Assembly (NCBI GenBank): GCA_015057585.1
Contig: SVEF01000018.1
Span: 1 to 50,159, forward strand
Length of the DNA stretch: 50,159 nucleotides
Reading direction: 5' to 3'
Source of the DNA: Lachnospiraceae bacterium
GTDB taxonomy: Bacteria > Bacillota > Clostridia > Lachnospirales > Lachnospiraceae
The notes below the pieces were generated by a model. It saw nothing but the letters and a program-made list of their open reading frames with translations. It was not told the origin of the DNA and searched no databases. Below are positions 33,216-41,337 of this stretch, in pieces; positions within the stretch are counted from its first letter, which is position 1; each line of letters opens with the position of its first letter. Position numbers and translations under genes: made by a program.

Positions 33216-33475
33216 TGGGTCTATATAGAAAAATTGGCCGTGGAGACCCAAAATGCAGGCGGAAGACATTAAAAAAGTAAAGTTTTGTCCGGCACTTTGG
33301 GTCTATGTGAAAAAAAGTATATGTCAGGCCCAAAAATCAAGAAAAACTTAAAAAAGTCATGAGGGAATTGGGTCTGACAGCAGAAAAAAATTCTATAGAC
33401 CCAAAGACCTCGGAAGACGGCTGCTTTCTATGAAGAAATCGGGTCTGGGAAATGAATTTTTTCCCATAGGCCCAA
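33215..33475 (+). repeat. Array of four 37-bp hairpin units
   Basis: Four units at 33215-33251, 33297-33333, 33368-33404 and 33439-33475 each have an 8-base left arm (TTGGGTCT, or TCGGGTCT in the last), exactly 21 bases, and an 8-base right arm (AGACCCAA or AGGCCCAA). The inner 21 bases differ and are A-rich. Inter-unit distances are 45, 34 and 34 bp, so the last three repeat at 71 bp. The GA/GG change in the right arm keeps pairing as U-G in plus-strand RNA. The units are not identical, so this is not a CRISPR array. Function unknown. No credible gene lies in the argS-infC gap. Confidence 0.7.
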
Positions 33476-33553
33476 CCGGAGAAAATCATAGAAGGCAGGA
33501 AAATAAAAAACTTTGAAAAAAGATAGAAATCCACGAAAAAGATAAAAATCCTC

Positions 33554-33582
33554 TTGACATACACATTCTCATGTGTTATTAT
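33554..33582 (+). promoter_or_regulatory. Promoter of the infC operon
   Basis: Consensus TTGACA (33554-33559), 17-bp spacer, TATTAT (33577-33582). Confidence 0.8.
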
Positions 33583-33589
33583 ATCAGAG

Positions 33590-33755
33590 CATGTGACGAG
33601 AAATCGTCCGCTAGGAAGCAGAGTATCCGCTCTCACCCCCAGCACTTTGGTCGCGAAAGGGTTATGATTTTTAATTAAAAAGCGTATTCTTGAACAAAGT
33701 GCGCATTGATTAGAATGTAAAGGATAATCTGGCTTCCGGGTTATCCTTATTTTAT
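33590..33755 (+). ncRNA. Structured infC-rpmI-rplT leader with terminator
   Basis: The leader of about 200 nt has distant complementary segments (GCACTTTG near 33643 and CAAAGTGC near 33695). It also has a terminator: AAGGATAA pairs with TTATCCTT around TCTGGCTTCCGGG (about 33720-33748), with a T-rich end. This fits leaders at which ribosomal protein L20 or another signal controls the operon in Firmicutes. The exact family is inferred from position and layout. Confidence 0.65.
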
Positions 33756-33786
33756 TTCATTCTTTATCAAACGGAGGTGCAGAACC

Positions 33787-34293
33787 ATTAGCGATTTAAT
33801 GATCAACGAACAAATCAGAGACAAAGAGGTCCGTGTAATCGGAAATGACGGCGAACAGTTAGGTATCATGTCCGCAAAAGAAGCTTTAGCGTTAGCGAAG
33901 GAAGCAGAACTTGATTTAGTAAAGATTGCTCCGACAGCAAAGCCACCGGTATGTAAGATTGTTGACTACGGCAAGTACCGTTACGAAATGGCCCGCAGAG
34001 AAAAAGAAGCTAAGAAAAAGCAAAAGGTCACTGAAGTAAAAGAGATTCGTTTATCGCCAAACATTGATGAGAATGACTTAAATACCAAAGCGAATCAGGC
34101 GAAGAAGTTCCTTTCTAAGGGCGACAAAGTAAAAGTTGCACTTCGGTTCCGCGGTAGAGAAATGGCTCACATGGCGACAAGCAAGCAGATTCTTGACAGT
34201 TTCTTTGAAAAGGTATCTGATGTGGCTGTTATCGAAAAGCCGGCGAAGATGGAAGGCAGAAGCATGATTATGTTTCTTGGTGAAAAACGTTAG
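33787..34293 (+). CDS. infC: Translation initiation factor IF-3 (AUU start)
   Basis: IF-3 binds the 30S subunit and checks start codon and initiator tRNA. The 168-aa protein contains INEQIRDKEVRVIGNDGEQL, the linker KYRYEMARREKEAKKKQKV, and VKVALRFRGREMAHM. The start is put at ATT 33787 (I/M-SDLMINEQ) because GGAGG at 33773-33777 is 9 bp before it; the first ATG (33799) would be 21 bp away. AUU starts are known for infC and let IF-3 limit its own translation. First gene of infC-rpmI-rplT. Confidence 0.93.
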   Translation: MSDLMINEQIRDKEVRVIGNDGEQLGIMSAKEALALAKEAELDLVKIAPTAKPPVCKIVDYGKYRYEMARREKEAKKKQKVTEVKEIRLSPNIDENDLNTKANQAKKFLSKGDKVKVALRFRGREMAHMATSKQILDSFFEKVSDVAVIEKPAKMEGRSMIMFLGEKR

Positions 34294-34363
34294 TTAATAG
34301 CGAAAGCATTAAGTAAAATCGAAGAAAACGGTTACGACCGAACGAATTAAGGAGGAAGAAACA

Positions 34364-34561
34364 ATGCCTAAGGTAAAAACAAGTAAAGCAGCAGCAAAGC
34401 GTTTTACAATGACTGGTACAGGAAAGTTAAAGAGAATGAAAGCTGGTAAGCAGCACATCCTCACAAAGAAGTCCAGAAAGACTAAGAGAGATCTCAGAAA
34501 GCCTGAAATGATGGACAAGACAAACGAAAAGAATATGAAGAAGATTTTACCATATCTGTAG
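34364..34561 (+). CDS. rpmI: Ribosomal protein bL35
   Basis: The 65-aa basic protein [20 protein letters not shown] has the usual L35 sequence with [17 protein letters not shown]. It sits between infC and rplT as usual, with AAGGAGG before ATG 34364. It is a component of the 50S subunit. Confidence 0.97.
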   Translation: MPKVKTSKAAAKRFTMTGTGKLKRMKAGKQHILTKKSRKTKRDLRKPEMMDKTNEKNMKKILPYL

Positions 34562-34588
34562 GATTTGGTGTAAGGAGGGAAAAAGACA

Positions 34589-34945
34589 ATGGCAAGAGTT
34601 AAAGGCGGAATGAACGCTAAGAAGAAGCATAATAGAGTATTAAAGCTGGCTAAGGGCTACAGAGGCGCCAGAAGTAAGCAGTATAGAATTGCTAAGCAGT
34701 CCGTAATGAGAGCATTAACATCCTCTTATGCAGGCAGAAAAGAAAAGAAGAGACAGTTCAGACAGTTATGGATTGCAAGAATCAACGCAGCAGCTAGATT
34801 AAATGGTCTTTCCTACAGCAAGTTCATGTATGGTTTAAAGTTAGCAGATGTTCAGGTTAACAGAAAGATGTTAGCTGAGCTCGCTGTAAACGATGCTGAA
34901 GGTTTTGCAGCACTTGCAGAAGTAGCAAAGAGCAAGCTCGCTTAA
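34589..34945 (+). CDS. rplT: Ribosomal protein bL20
   Basis: The 118-aa L20 protein ([40 protein letters not shown]) binds 23S rRNA early in 50S assembly. In Firmicutes it often represses its own operon through the leader. Normal length; RBS AAGGAGG. Last gene of the operon. Confidence 0.97.
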   Translation: MARVKGGMNAKKKHNRVLKLAKGYRGARSKQYRIAKQSVMRALTSSYAGRKEKKRQFRQLWIARINAAARLNGLSYSKFMYGLKLADVQVNRKMLAELAVNDAEGFAALAEVAKSKLA

Positions 34946-34971
34946 TTGATAAATTTAAGATGAGTACATTC

Positions 34972-35000
34972 CCCGGAAACCTTGTGTTTCCGGGTTTTTT
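34972..35000 (+). terminator. Intrinsic terminator after rplT
   Basis: CCCGGAAAC and GTTTCCGGG form a perfect stem around CTTGT, followed by six T. Confidence 0.92.
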
Positions 35001-35026
35001 GCATTTAAGGAAGTTCTCTCATGGTT

Positions 35027-35073
35027 TTCTAATTATCTTCTAATTTGCATATTTCCACTGTGTGCGATAAGAT
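35027..35073 (+). promoter_or_regulatory. Promoter of the LiaF-like operon with direct-repeat operator
   Basis: TTGCAT (35045-35050), 17-bp spacer and TAAGAT (35068-35073) form the promoter. TTCTAATT occurs twice, at 35027-35034 and 35038-35045, 11 bp apart and touching the -35. Direct repeats one helical turn apart at this place suit an OmpR-type response regulator. No two-component system is nearby. Confidence 0.6.
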
Positions 35074-35155
35074 AGGAATAAGAAAACAAGACCCGGCGTG
35101 AAGCAGATAAGAAAGATACGACGGGAAATGAATTTAGAGAAAGAAGGAAGACATT

Positions 35156-35827
35156 ATGAGAAAACGAATCAGCAGTACATTATGGGGCTTGCTTTTTATT
35201 GCCGTAGGTGTTGGCGTTGTAGGAAATATGACAGGACTTTGGGAGTTCCGGATATTTTTTGACGGTTGGTGGACCTTGTTTTTTATTATACCGTCCCTGC
35301 TTAGCCTGATTGAAAAGGGATTCCGTGTCGGCAATACAGTTTGTCTGGTGGTCGGGGCAGCCCTTCTTTGTGCATGTCAGGGAATCATTGCGTGGGATGT
35401 GATTTCCGCGTTGTTTCTTCCGGTGATTTTCATTACCATCGGCGCAGTTTTAGTGCTTGGAAACCTGTTTCATATCGGTACCAGACGGGTACATGTGGAC
35501 AAGGAGAAAAGAAGAAGTGAGAGTGTCGTGTTTTCCGGGAAAAAGATTCTGGTGGAAGATGAATTTTACGGAATGGATTATGATGCGGTATTTGGTGGTG
35601 CGGTTTTAGACCTCAGAAAGGCTAAAATCACGGAAAATGTTTCGATTGATGCATTGGCTGTGTTTGGCGGCGTAGATATTTTACTTCCGGCGGGACTGAA
35701 GGTGGTAGTCAGTGACACTTCCCTGTTCGGAGGCTGTAATAACCAGTATCATTCCTACAGCGGGGATGAGATTCCGACAATTTATATCAATGCCACGGCA
35801 TTATTTGGCGGAGTGGAGGTAAGATAA
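35156..35827 (+). CDS. LiaF-like membrane protein (LiaF transmembrane and C-terminal domains)
   Basis: The 223-aa protein has an N-terminal membrane region of about four helices (GLLFIAVGVGVVGNMTG, WWTLFFIIPSLLSLI) typical of DUF5668/LiaF-type domains. A soluble beta-helix C-terminal half follows, with repeated FGG motifs: AVFGGAVLDL, LAVFGGVDILLP, SLFGGCNNQ and ALFGGVEVR. Such proteins modulate cell-envelope stress two-component signalling. The next gene starts 1 bp after its stop. ATG 35156 follows AGAAGGA. Confidence 0.85.
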   Translation: MRKRISSTLWGLLFIAVGVGVVGNMTGLWEFRIFFDGWWTLFFIIPSLLSLIEKGFRVGNTVCLVVGAALLCACQGIIAWDVISALFLPVIFITIGAVLVLGNLFHIGTRRVHVDKEKRRSESVVFSGKKILVEDEFYGMDYDAVFGGAVLDLRKAKITENVSIDALAVFGGVDILLPAGLKVVVSDTSLFGGCNNQYHSYSGDEIPTIYINATALFGGVEVR

Positions 35828-35828
35828 G

Positions 35829-36884
35829 ATGAAGACGGTGATTAAGTATTGTGCAATTATATTTGCCCTGCTTCTTGCAGGTTCGATTATCTCCGGTTGT
35901 GTGAACGCGGGAGTCATGATTGTCCGGGCGATCGCAGATAAGAGCGGCGGAGAAATCAAGATTGACGGGAAAGTTGTGATTGACACAAACGAGTGGTTCT
36001 CGGAAGACTCGTTTGGAGAAGTGGATGGAGGATTTCGTATGTTTGGCATTCAGTTTGGCGGAACAAGAGAGACAAAGAGCGGTACGTATGAGGTAACGGG
36101 AATGGTGCAGGAAATCCGGTTAGACGGCGTGCCGGGTGAAGTGGAAATTAAGCGCGGTGATACATTTTGCGTAACCTATCAGAATATTCCGGTGGAATAC
36201 CGTATGGAAGTCAGAGACGGAAAGCTGATTTTAGAGGATGAATCCAAGGGCGTATTTGTGATTGGAATCAATATAACGGAGCATCCGTATTTGTGTCTGA
36301 CGGTTCCGGAGAATGTGGAACTGACGAAGCTTACCGTGGATAACGGCTCGGGCAAGCTGACGGTGTCGGATATCAGTCCGGAAAAACTGGAGCTTGACGG
36401 TGGCTCCGGAAGTATGTCGGTAAAGAACGCAACAGTAAAGAACTTGATGGTGGATGGCGGTTCCGGCATGGTGCAGCTGACAAATGTGACAGCAGAAACC
36501 AGTAATTTTGATATGGGTTCCGGCGGATTTAAGGTGGCGGAGGCCGCTTTAGGAAGTACCAGATTAAACAGCGGTTCCGGAAGCTGTGTTTTTGAGAAAA
36601 CCAGTGCACACAACCTGTCCGTAGACAGTGGTTCCGGCCGGGTGATTTATGAAGGCGATTTGACCGGGAACTGTATTTTTGACAGCGGAAGCGGTATCAT
36701 CCGTCTGTTTCTTGCCGGAAAGGAAGAGGATTATGCAATCCGGGCAAGTCTGGGAAGCGGAGGACTTTATATTAATGGTAACAAGGAAGGCCGTTCCGGC
36801 TACTATGAGAGCAGGAATAATGGTGTGCATTCCCTGATTTTTAATAGCGGTTCCGGAAGCGTACACGTAAAATTTTCTGAGTAG
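35829..36884 (+). CDS. DUF4097-type beta-helix lipoprotein
   Basis: The 351-aa protein has a signal with lipobox ISGC (cleavage before C near residue 24). The C-terminal half is built of six or more repeats of 20-25 residues around D-x-G-S-G: DNGSGKLTV, DGGSGSMSV, DGGSGMVQL, MGSGGFKV, NSGSGSCVF, DSGSGRVIY, DSGSGIIRL. This is a right-handed beta-helix as in DUF4097/DUF4098 putative adhesins. It is co-transcribed with the LiaF-like gene and probably exposed on the outer membrane face, as part of an envelope-stress module. Confidence 0.85.
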   Translation: MKTVIKYCAIIFALLLAGSIISGCVNAGVMIVRAIADKSGGEIKIDGKVVIDTNEWFSEDSFGEVDGGFRMFGIQFGGTRETKSGTYEVTGMVQEIRLDGVPGEVEIKRGDTFCVTYQNIPVEYRMEVRDGKLILEDESKGVFVIGINITEHPYLCLTVPENVELTKLTVDNGSGKLTVSDISPEKLELDGGSGSMSVKNATVKNLMVDGGSGMVQLTNVTAETSNFDMGSGGFKVAEAALGSTRLNSGSGSCVFEKTSAHNLSVDSGSGRVIYEGDLTGNCIFDSGSGIIRLFLAGKEEDYAIRASLGSGGLYINGNKEGRSGYYESRNNGVHSLIFNSGSGSVHVKFSE

Positions 36885-36916
36885 GGCAAGTTTTCGGGAA
36901 AACGGAGGCTTGTTGA

Positions 36917-36986
36917 TTGAAACCTAAGATAAAATATGGTACAATGTTCGGTGGAGTTTGAAAAGAAGTCTCAGGCTCCACCTGTT
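36917..36986 (+). promoter_or_regulatory. Promoter and 5' hairpin of the GH27 gene
   Basis: TTGAAA (36917-36922), 17-bp spacer, TACAAT (36940-36945). GGTGGAG (36950-36956) pairs with CTCCACC (36976-36982), followed by TGTTTT. As the predicted mRNA start is at the foot of the stem, this may be a 5' stabilising hairpin, an attenuator, or the terminator of the upstream operon. Confidence 0.55.
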
Positions 36987-37027
36987 TTATGACAGAACTG
37001 AAATTACATAAAAAATGGGGGAAGAGT

Positions 37028-38311
37028 ATGGACAAAAACAAAAGAGCAATTTATCCGCCGATGGGGTGGAACAGCTGGGACTGCTACGGGGCATCCGTAA
37101 ACGAAGAACAGCTTCGCGGAAATGCAGATTACATGGCAAAGTATTTAAAACAGTATGGATGGGAGTATGTAGTCTGTGACATCCAGTGGTATGAACCGAC
37201 GGCGGACTCCTGTTATTATCATAAGTTTACCGAACTGGTAATGGATGAATACTCCAGACTCATGCCGGCAGAAAACCGTTTTCCGTCTGCGGCAGGAGGA
37301 AAGGGATTTAAGCCGATTGCAGATTATGTACATTCCTTAGGCCTTAAGTTCGGTATCCATATTATGCGTGGTATTCCGAGACAGGCGGTGCATCAGAATA
37401 CAAAGATTAAGGGTGCGGATACAACGGCAAGAGCGATTGCACATCCGTACTCCATCTGTAGCTGGAATACCGACATGTACGGTGTAGACCCGCATGCCTA
37501 CGGTGCACAGGAATACTACAATTCCCTGTTCGAGCTGTATGCTTCCTGGGGCGTTGACTATGTAAAGGTGGATGACATTTGCGTCACGGAGTTCCGCAAG
37601 GAATGCTTATATTCCGCAAAGGAAGAAATTGAACTGATTCACAATGCCATTAACAACTGCGGCAGGGATATGGTGCTCAGTCTTTCTCCGGGACCTGCAC
37701 AGATTGAGCAGGCAGAGCATTTATCAAAGTATGCCAACATGTGGCGTATGACCGGTGACCTTTGGGATAACTGGCCATCCTTAAAGGCAATGTTTGAGCG
37801 TTGCCGTATCTGGGCGCCTCATGTAAAGGAAGGCTGCTGGCCGGATTGTGATATGCTTCCGCTTGGTCATATCTTAGTGTGCAGGGACAATGAAGAGCAT
37901 ATGACCAATCTGACAAGGGATGAGCAGACAACGCTGATGACGCTTTGGTGCATCTTCCGTTCTCCGCTTATGATGGGCGGCGAAATGAGAGACAACGATG
38001 AGTTTACGTTATCCCTGCTTACGAATGAAGAAGTTTTGGCACTCGAAAAGACGACCTCCGGTGCAAACGAAGTGATGGATGCGGATGGCAAGATTGCATG
38101 GAAGACGACGGATGCAGACGGAAATGTCTATGTTGGATTGTTCAATACAACAGACGAAGAAACCGAAGTTTCCTGTGATTTTACAGTACTTGGTCTGACT
38201 GGCGAGAAGAAGGTGCGCGACCTTTGGGAAAAGGCAGATATCGGAAGTGTTTCCGGTGCGGTTGCTGCGGTAATCCCGGCACATGGTGCAAAGTTGTATA
38301 AAATGATGTAA
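37028..38311 (+). CDS. Glycoside hydrolase family 27 alpha-galactosidase-like enzyme
   Basis: The 427-aa enzyme should release terminal alpha-galactosyl (or related) residues with retention. It has the N-terminal signature YPPMGWNSWDCYGASV, the nucleophile strand VDYVKVDDIC, the acid/base region GCWPDCDMLPLG, and a C-terminal beta-sandwich (about 340-427). No signal peptide, so it acts in the cytosol on imported oligosaccharides; no transporter is adjacent. Start ATG 37028 follows GGGGAAGAG; the frame is open 13 codons upstream without a ribosome site. Confidence 0.92.
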   Translation: MDKNKRAIYPPMGWNSWDCYGASVNEEQLRGNADYMAKYLKQYGWEYVVCDIQWYEPTADSCYYHKFTELVMDEYSRLMPAENRFPSAAGGKGFKPIADYVHSLGLKFGIHIMRGIPRQAVHQNTKIKGADTTARAIAHPYSICSWNTDMYGVDPHAYGAQEYYNSLFELYASWGVDYVKVDDICVTEFRKECLYSAKEEIELIHNAINNCGRDMVLSLSPGPAQIEQAEHLSKYANMWRMTGDLWDNWPSLKAMFERCRIWAPHVKEGCWPDCDMLPLGHILVCRDNEEHMTNLTRDEQTTLMTLWCIFRSPLMMGGEMRDNDEFTLSLLTNEEVLALEKTTSGANEVMDADGKIAWKTTDADGNVYVGLFNTTDEETEVSCDFTVLGLTGEKKVRDLWEKADIGSVSGAVAAVIPAHGAKLYKMM

Positions 38312-38320
38312 TTTAACAAA

Positions 38321-38366
38321 AACTACCTCTAAGTATGTGAAACACATAGATGGAGGTAGTTTTTTT
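38321..38366 (+). terminator. Terminator overlapping the ribosome site of the next gene
   Basis: AACTACCTC (38321-38329) pairs with GAGGTAGTT (38353-38361), with the inner stem TATGTG/CACATA, then a T tract directly followed by ATG 38367. The 3' arm contains the TGGAGG ribosome site of the SpoVAF-like gene, so folding would both end transcription and hide that site. Confidence 0.8.
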
Positions 38367-39791
38367 ATGGGACAGTCAACGGAGTTTCAGCAGATGTTAA
38401 AGGAATACCGGGCGGCACTTCGGGTGGAAGAAAGCTTTGATGTAGTGGCGCGGGTGTTTATGGTGTCGGATAAACAGGCGGCCCTGTTTTTCGTGGACGG
38501 AATGATTAAAGATGAGACGATGCAGAAAATTATGACCGGTTTTGCGGCAATCAAACCGGAGGATATGCCGAAAAATGCGGCAATGTTTGCCAAGTACCAG
38601 GTGCCGTATGTCGAAGTCGATGTACTAAAGGAAATTCCGCAGGTGGTTACCTCGGTGCTGTCAGGAACACCGTGTCTGATTGTGGACGGCTATGCAGAGG
38701 CGATTGCAATTGATATCCGGACGTATCCGGCGAGGCAGGTGGCGGAACCGGAAAAGGATAAGGTCATGCGCGGCTCCAGAGACGGCTTTGTGGAGACACT
38801 GGTGTTCAATACGGCCCTCATCCGCCGGAGAATCCGCGACCCGAAGCTGACGATGGAATACCGGAGTGTCGGGTCCGTGTCACATACAGACATTGTATTA
38901 TGCTACATGGAGGACCGTGTGGATAAAAAATATCTGGCGGAAATCCGCAGGCGGGTGCAAGACATTCGGATTGAGTCGCTGACCATGAATCAGGAAAGTC
39001 TGGCCGAATGTCTGTATGAACATTCGTGGTGGAATCCGTTTCCGAAGTTTAAGTTTTCGGAGCGTCCGGACACAGCGTCGGCAGCGGTGCTGGAAGGAAA
39101 CATTGTTATCCTGGTGGACGGTTCGCCGGCGGCAATGATTCTCCCGACGACCATTTTTGATATTATCGAAGAAGCGGACGACTACTATTTCCCTCCGGTG
39201 ACAGGAACCTATCTGCGGCTGACACGCGTAGCAGCAAATATTATCGCTTTTGTGCTGACGCCATTGTTTTTACTTTTGATGCAACAGCCCGAACGGCTCC
39301 CGGAAAGTTGGCAGTTTATTGCGTTGAAAGAACCGGTGAATATCCCGCTTCTCTGGCAGTTTCTGCTTTTGGAGTTTGCCATTGACGGTCTGCGTCTTGC
39401 AGCACTCAATACGCCGAGCATGTTAAGCCTTCCACTCAGCGTGATTTCGGCACTTGTCATCGGGGAATTTGCGGTGTCCTCGGGGTGGTTTAACGCGGAA
39501 CCGCTTCTGTATATGTCGTTTGTGATTCTGGCAAATTATACGCAGGCAAGCTATGAACTTGGTTACGCAATCAAGTTCCTGCGTATGATTACGCTGGTGG
39601 CGACGCATTTTTTCGGCATCTGGGGCTTTGGCGCAGGTATGCTGCTTGCTGTGATTGCCATCGGGTCCAACCGGGCCATCGGCGGAAAGAGTTACGTGTA
39701 TCCGTTGTTTCCGTTGCACTTTAAAAAACTGATGAAACGATTTTTCCGCGTGAGTCTTCCGACGGATGCCAAAATGAAGGCGGATAAGTAG
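38367..39791 (+). CDS. GerA-family spore protein, SpoVAF-like
   Basis: The 474-aa protein has a soluble N-terminal GerA domain (about 1-270; RDGFVETLVFNTALIRRRIR, RVQDIRIESLTMNQESLAE) and a membrane domain with about five helices (from AANIIAFVLTPLFLLL on). SPAAMILPTTIFD and the overall plan recall SpoVAF, which sits in the spore inner membrane and acts with germinant receptors or the SpoVA DPA channel. No gerB/gerC or spoVA genes are adjacent, so it is an orphan here. Start ATG 38367 has TGGAGG at 10 bp, inside the terminator stem. Confidence 0.88.
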   Translation: MGQSTEFQQMLKEYRAALRVEESFDVVARVFMVSDKQAALFFVDGMIKDETMQKIMTGFAAIKPEDMPKNAAMFAKYQVPYVEVDVLKEIPQVVTSVLSGTPCLIVDGYAEAIAIDIRTYPARQVAEPEKDKVMRGSRDGFVETLVFNTALIRRRIRDPKLTMEYRSVGSVSHTDIVLCYMEDRVDKKYLAEIRRRVQDIRIESLTMNQESLAECLYEHSWWNPFPKFKFSERPDTASAAVLEGNIVILVDGSPAAMILPTTIFDIIEEADDYYFPPVTGTYLRLTRVAANIIAFVLTPLFLLLMQQPERLPESWQFIALKEPVNIPLLWQFLLLEFAIDGLRLAALNTPSMLSLPLSVISALVIGEFAVSSGWFNAEPLLYMSFVILANYTQASYELGYAIKFLRMITLVATHFFGIWGFGAGMLLAVIAIGSNRAIGGKSYVYPLFPLHFKKLMKRFFRVSLPTDAKMKADK

Positions 39792-39798
39792 GGAAATA

Positions 39799-39827
39799 TT
39801 GTGTTTTTTTCAAAACTGTGGTAAAAT
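39799..39827 (+). promoter_or_regulatory. Promoter of deoD-deoC-cdd
   Basis: TTGTGT (39799-39804), 17-bp spacer and TAAAAT (39822-39827), 40 bp before deoD. Confidence 0.55.
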
Positions 39828-39867
39828 AAGGGGTGCTAATAAAATAAATAAGAAAGAAGGGCTTATT

Positions 39868-40569
39868 ATGGCAACACCACACAACGCCGCACAAAAGGGC
39901 GACATTGCAAAAACTGTATTGATGCCGGGCGATCCGCTCCGTGCAAAATATATCGCAGATCATTATCTGGAGAATGTAAAGTGTTTTAATACTGTTCGAA
40001 ATATGTTTGGATATACCGGTACCTATAAGGGAAAAGAAGTTTCTGTTATGGGTGGTGGTATGGGTATGCCGTCGATCGGTATTTACTCTTACGAACTGTT
40101 TAACTTCTATGATGTAGATGCAATTATCCGTATCGGCTCTGCCGGCGGTATTTCCGACGATGTTAAGTTAAGAGACCTCGTTGTCGGCATGGGCGCATCT
40201 ACAAATTCCAACTACGCAAGCCAGTACAACCTGCCGGGCACCATTGCTCCGATTGCAGATTACAGCCTGCTCAGAAAGGCAGTAGAAGTGGCAGAGGGCA
40301 AGGGCATCCACGTAGCAGTCGGTAATGTACTTTCTTCCGATATTTTCTATAACGATGATAAAACCGTAAACGACAGATGGAAGAGAATGGGCATCCTCTG
40401 CGTAGAGATGGAGGCAGCGGCTCTTTATCTGAACGCAGTCAGAGCAGGCAAGAAGGCACTTTGCTTACTCACTATTTCCGATCATTTATATACCGGTGAA
40501 GAACTTTCCGCAGAAGACAGACAGAACTCCTTCCATGAAATGATGGAAGTGGCATTGGAACTGGCATAA
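39868..40569 (+). CDS. deoD: Purine-nucleoside phosphorylase (DeoD type)
   Basis: The 233-aa hexameric-type phosphorylase splits purine (deoxy)nucleosides into base and (deoxy)ribose-1-phosphate. Seen: MATPHNAAQKGDIAKTVLMP with GDPLRAKYIA, the GMGMPSIGIYSYELF phosphate-site region, RIGSAGG, VEMEAAALY and the SDH catalytic motif in LLTISDHLY. Start ATG 39868 follows AAGAAGGG; the upstream frame is not needed. First gene of a salvage operon with deoC and cdd. Confidence 0.96.
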   Translation: MATPHNAAQKGDIAKTVLMPGDPLRAKYIADHYLENVKCFNTVRNMFGYTGTYKGKEVSVMGGGMGMPSIGIYSYELFNFYDVDAIIRIGSAGGISDDVKLRDLVVGMGASTNSNYASQYNLPGTIAPIADYSLLRKAVEVAEGKGIHVAVGNVLSSDIFYNDDKTVNDRWKRMGILCVEMEAAALYLNAVRAGKKALCLLTISDHLYTGEELSAEDRQNSFHEMMEVALELA

Positions 40570-40600
40570 AGTGCAAATAATTACATGGAGATGAACTAAT

Positions 40601-41266
40601 ATGGACAGAAAAGATATTTTTAAGACAGTAGACCATACCTTATTGACACAGACAGCAACCTGGGATGAAATCCGTCAGATTTGTGATGACGGTATGGCAT
40701 ACGGCACTGCATCGGTTTGCATTCCGCCATCTTATGTAGAGCAGGCAAAGCAGTATGTGGGCGATAAGCTTGCTATTTGTACCGTAATCGGCTTCCCGAA
40801 CGGTTATATGACAACCGCAACCAAGGAATTTGAAACCAAAGATGCCATCGCAAAGGGCGCAGATGAAATCGATATGGTTATCAACATCGGTTGGGTAAAG
40901 GACGGAAAGTATGATCTGGTAGAAGAAGAAATCCGTACGTTAAAGAAAGCCTGCGGCAATAAGATTTTAAAGGTTATCATTGAGACCTGCCTGTTAACGG
41001 AAGAAGAAAAGATTAAGATGTGCGAAGTTGTGACAAACTCGGGCGCTGACTTTATCAAGACGTCTACCGGCTTTTCCAAGGCAGGTGCTACTTTTGAAGA
41101 CATTGCCCTGTTTGCGGCACATGTCGGTCCTAACGTAAGAATGAAAGCAGCCGGCGGTATTGCTTCCTTTGACGATGCAGAGAAGTTTATTTCTCTCGGT
41201 GCATCGAGACTCGGCACCAGCCGCATCGTGAAACTTGCAAAGAATGAACAGGCAAGCGGATACTAA
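40601..41266 (+). CDS. deoC: Deoxyribose-phosphate aldolase
   Basis: The 221-aa class I aldolase cleaves deoxyribose-5-phosphate to acetaldehyde and glyceraldehyde-3-phosphate. Seen: [51 protein letters not shown] (Schiff-base region lysine) and [14 protein letters not shown] with the catalytic lysine. Start ATG 40601, normal length. It acts after deoD in nucleoside breakdown. Confidence 0.97.
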   Translation: MDRKDIFKTVDHTLLTQTATWDEIRQICDDGMAYGTASVCIPPSYVEQAKQYVGDKLAICTVIGFPNGYMTTATKEFETKDAIAKGADEIDMVINIGWVKDGKYDLVEEEIRTLKKACGNKILKVIIETCLLTEEEKIKMCEVVTNSGADFIKTSTGFSKAGATFEDIALFAAHVGPNVRMKAAGGIASFDDAEKFISLGASRLGTSRIVKLAKNEQASGY

Positions 41267-41287
41267 TTCGTATGTGTGAGTATGGCA

Positions 41288-41311
41288 GCAGGGTACCGTA
41301 AGGTGCCCTGC
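41288..41311 (+). promoter_or_regulatory. Intercistronic hairpin between deoC and cdd
   Basis: GCAGGGTACC and GGTGCCCTGC pair over 10 bp (one G-U) around a GTAA tetraloop. The T-rich stretch comes 7 bases later, so it is at most a weak terminator and may instead be an mRNA processing or stability element. Confidence 0.55.
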
Positions 41312-41337
41312 GCTGATATTTTTAAGGAGAGGTTTTT

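Noticed and set aside
33215-33475. CRISPR array (37-bp units with 34-bp gaps)
   Set aside because: Only the 8-base arms are conserved, the inner 21 bases differ in each unit, one gap is 45 bp, and no cas gene is near.
33337-33645. 102-aa minus-strand reading frame in the argS-infC gap
   Set aside because: It is Phe/Ser-rich, covers the hairpin array and the infC promoter, and has no ribosome site.
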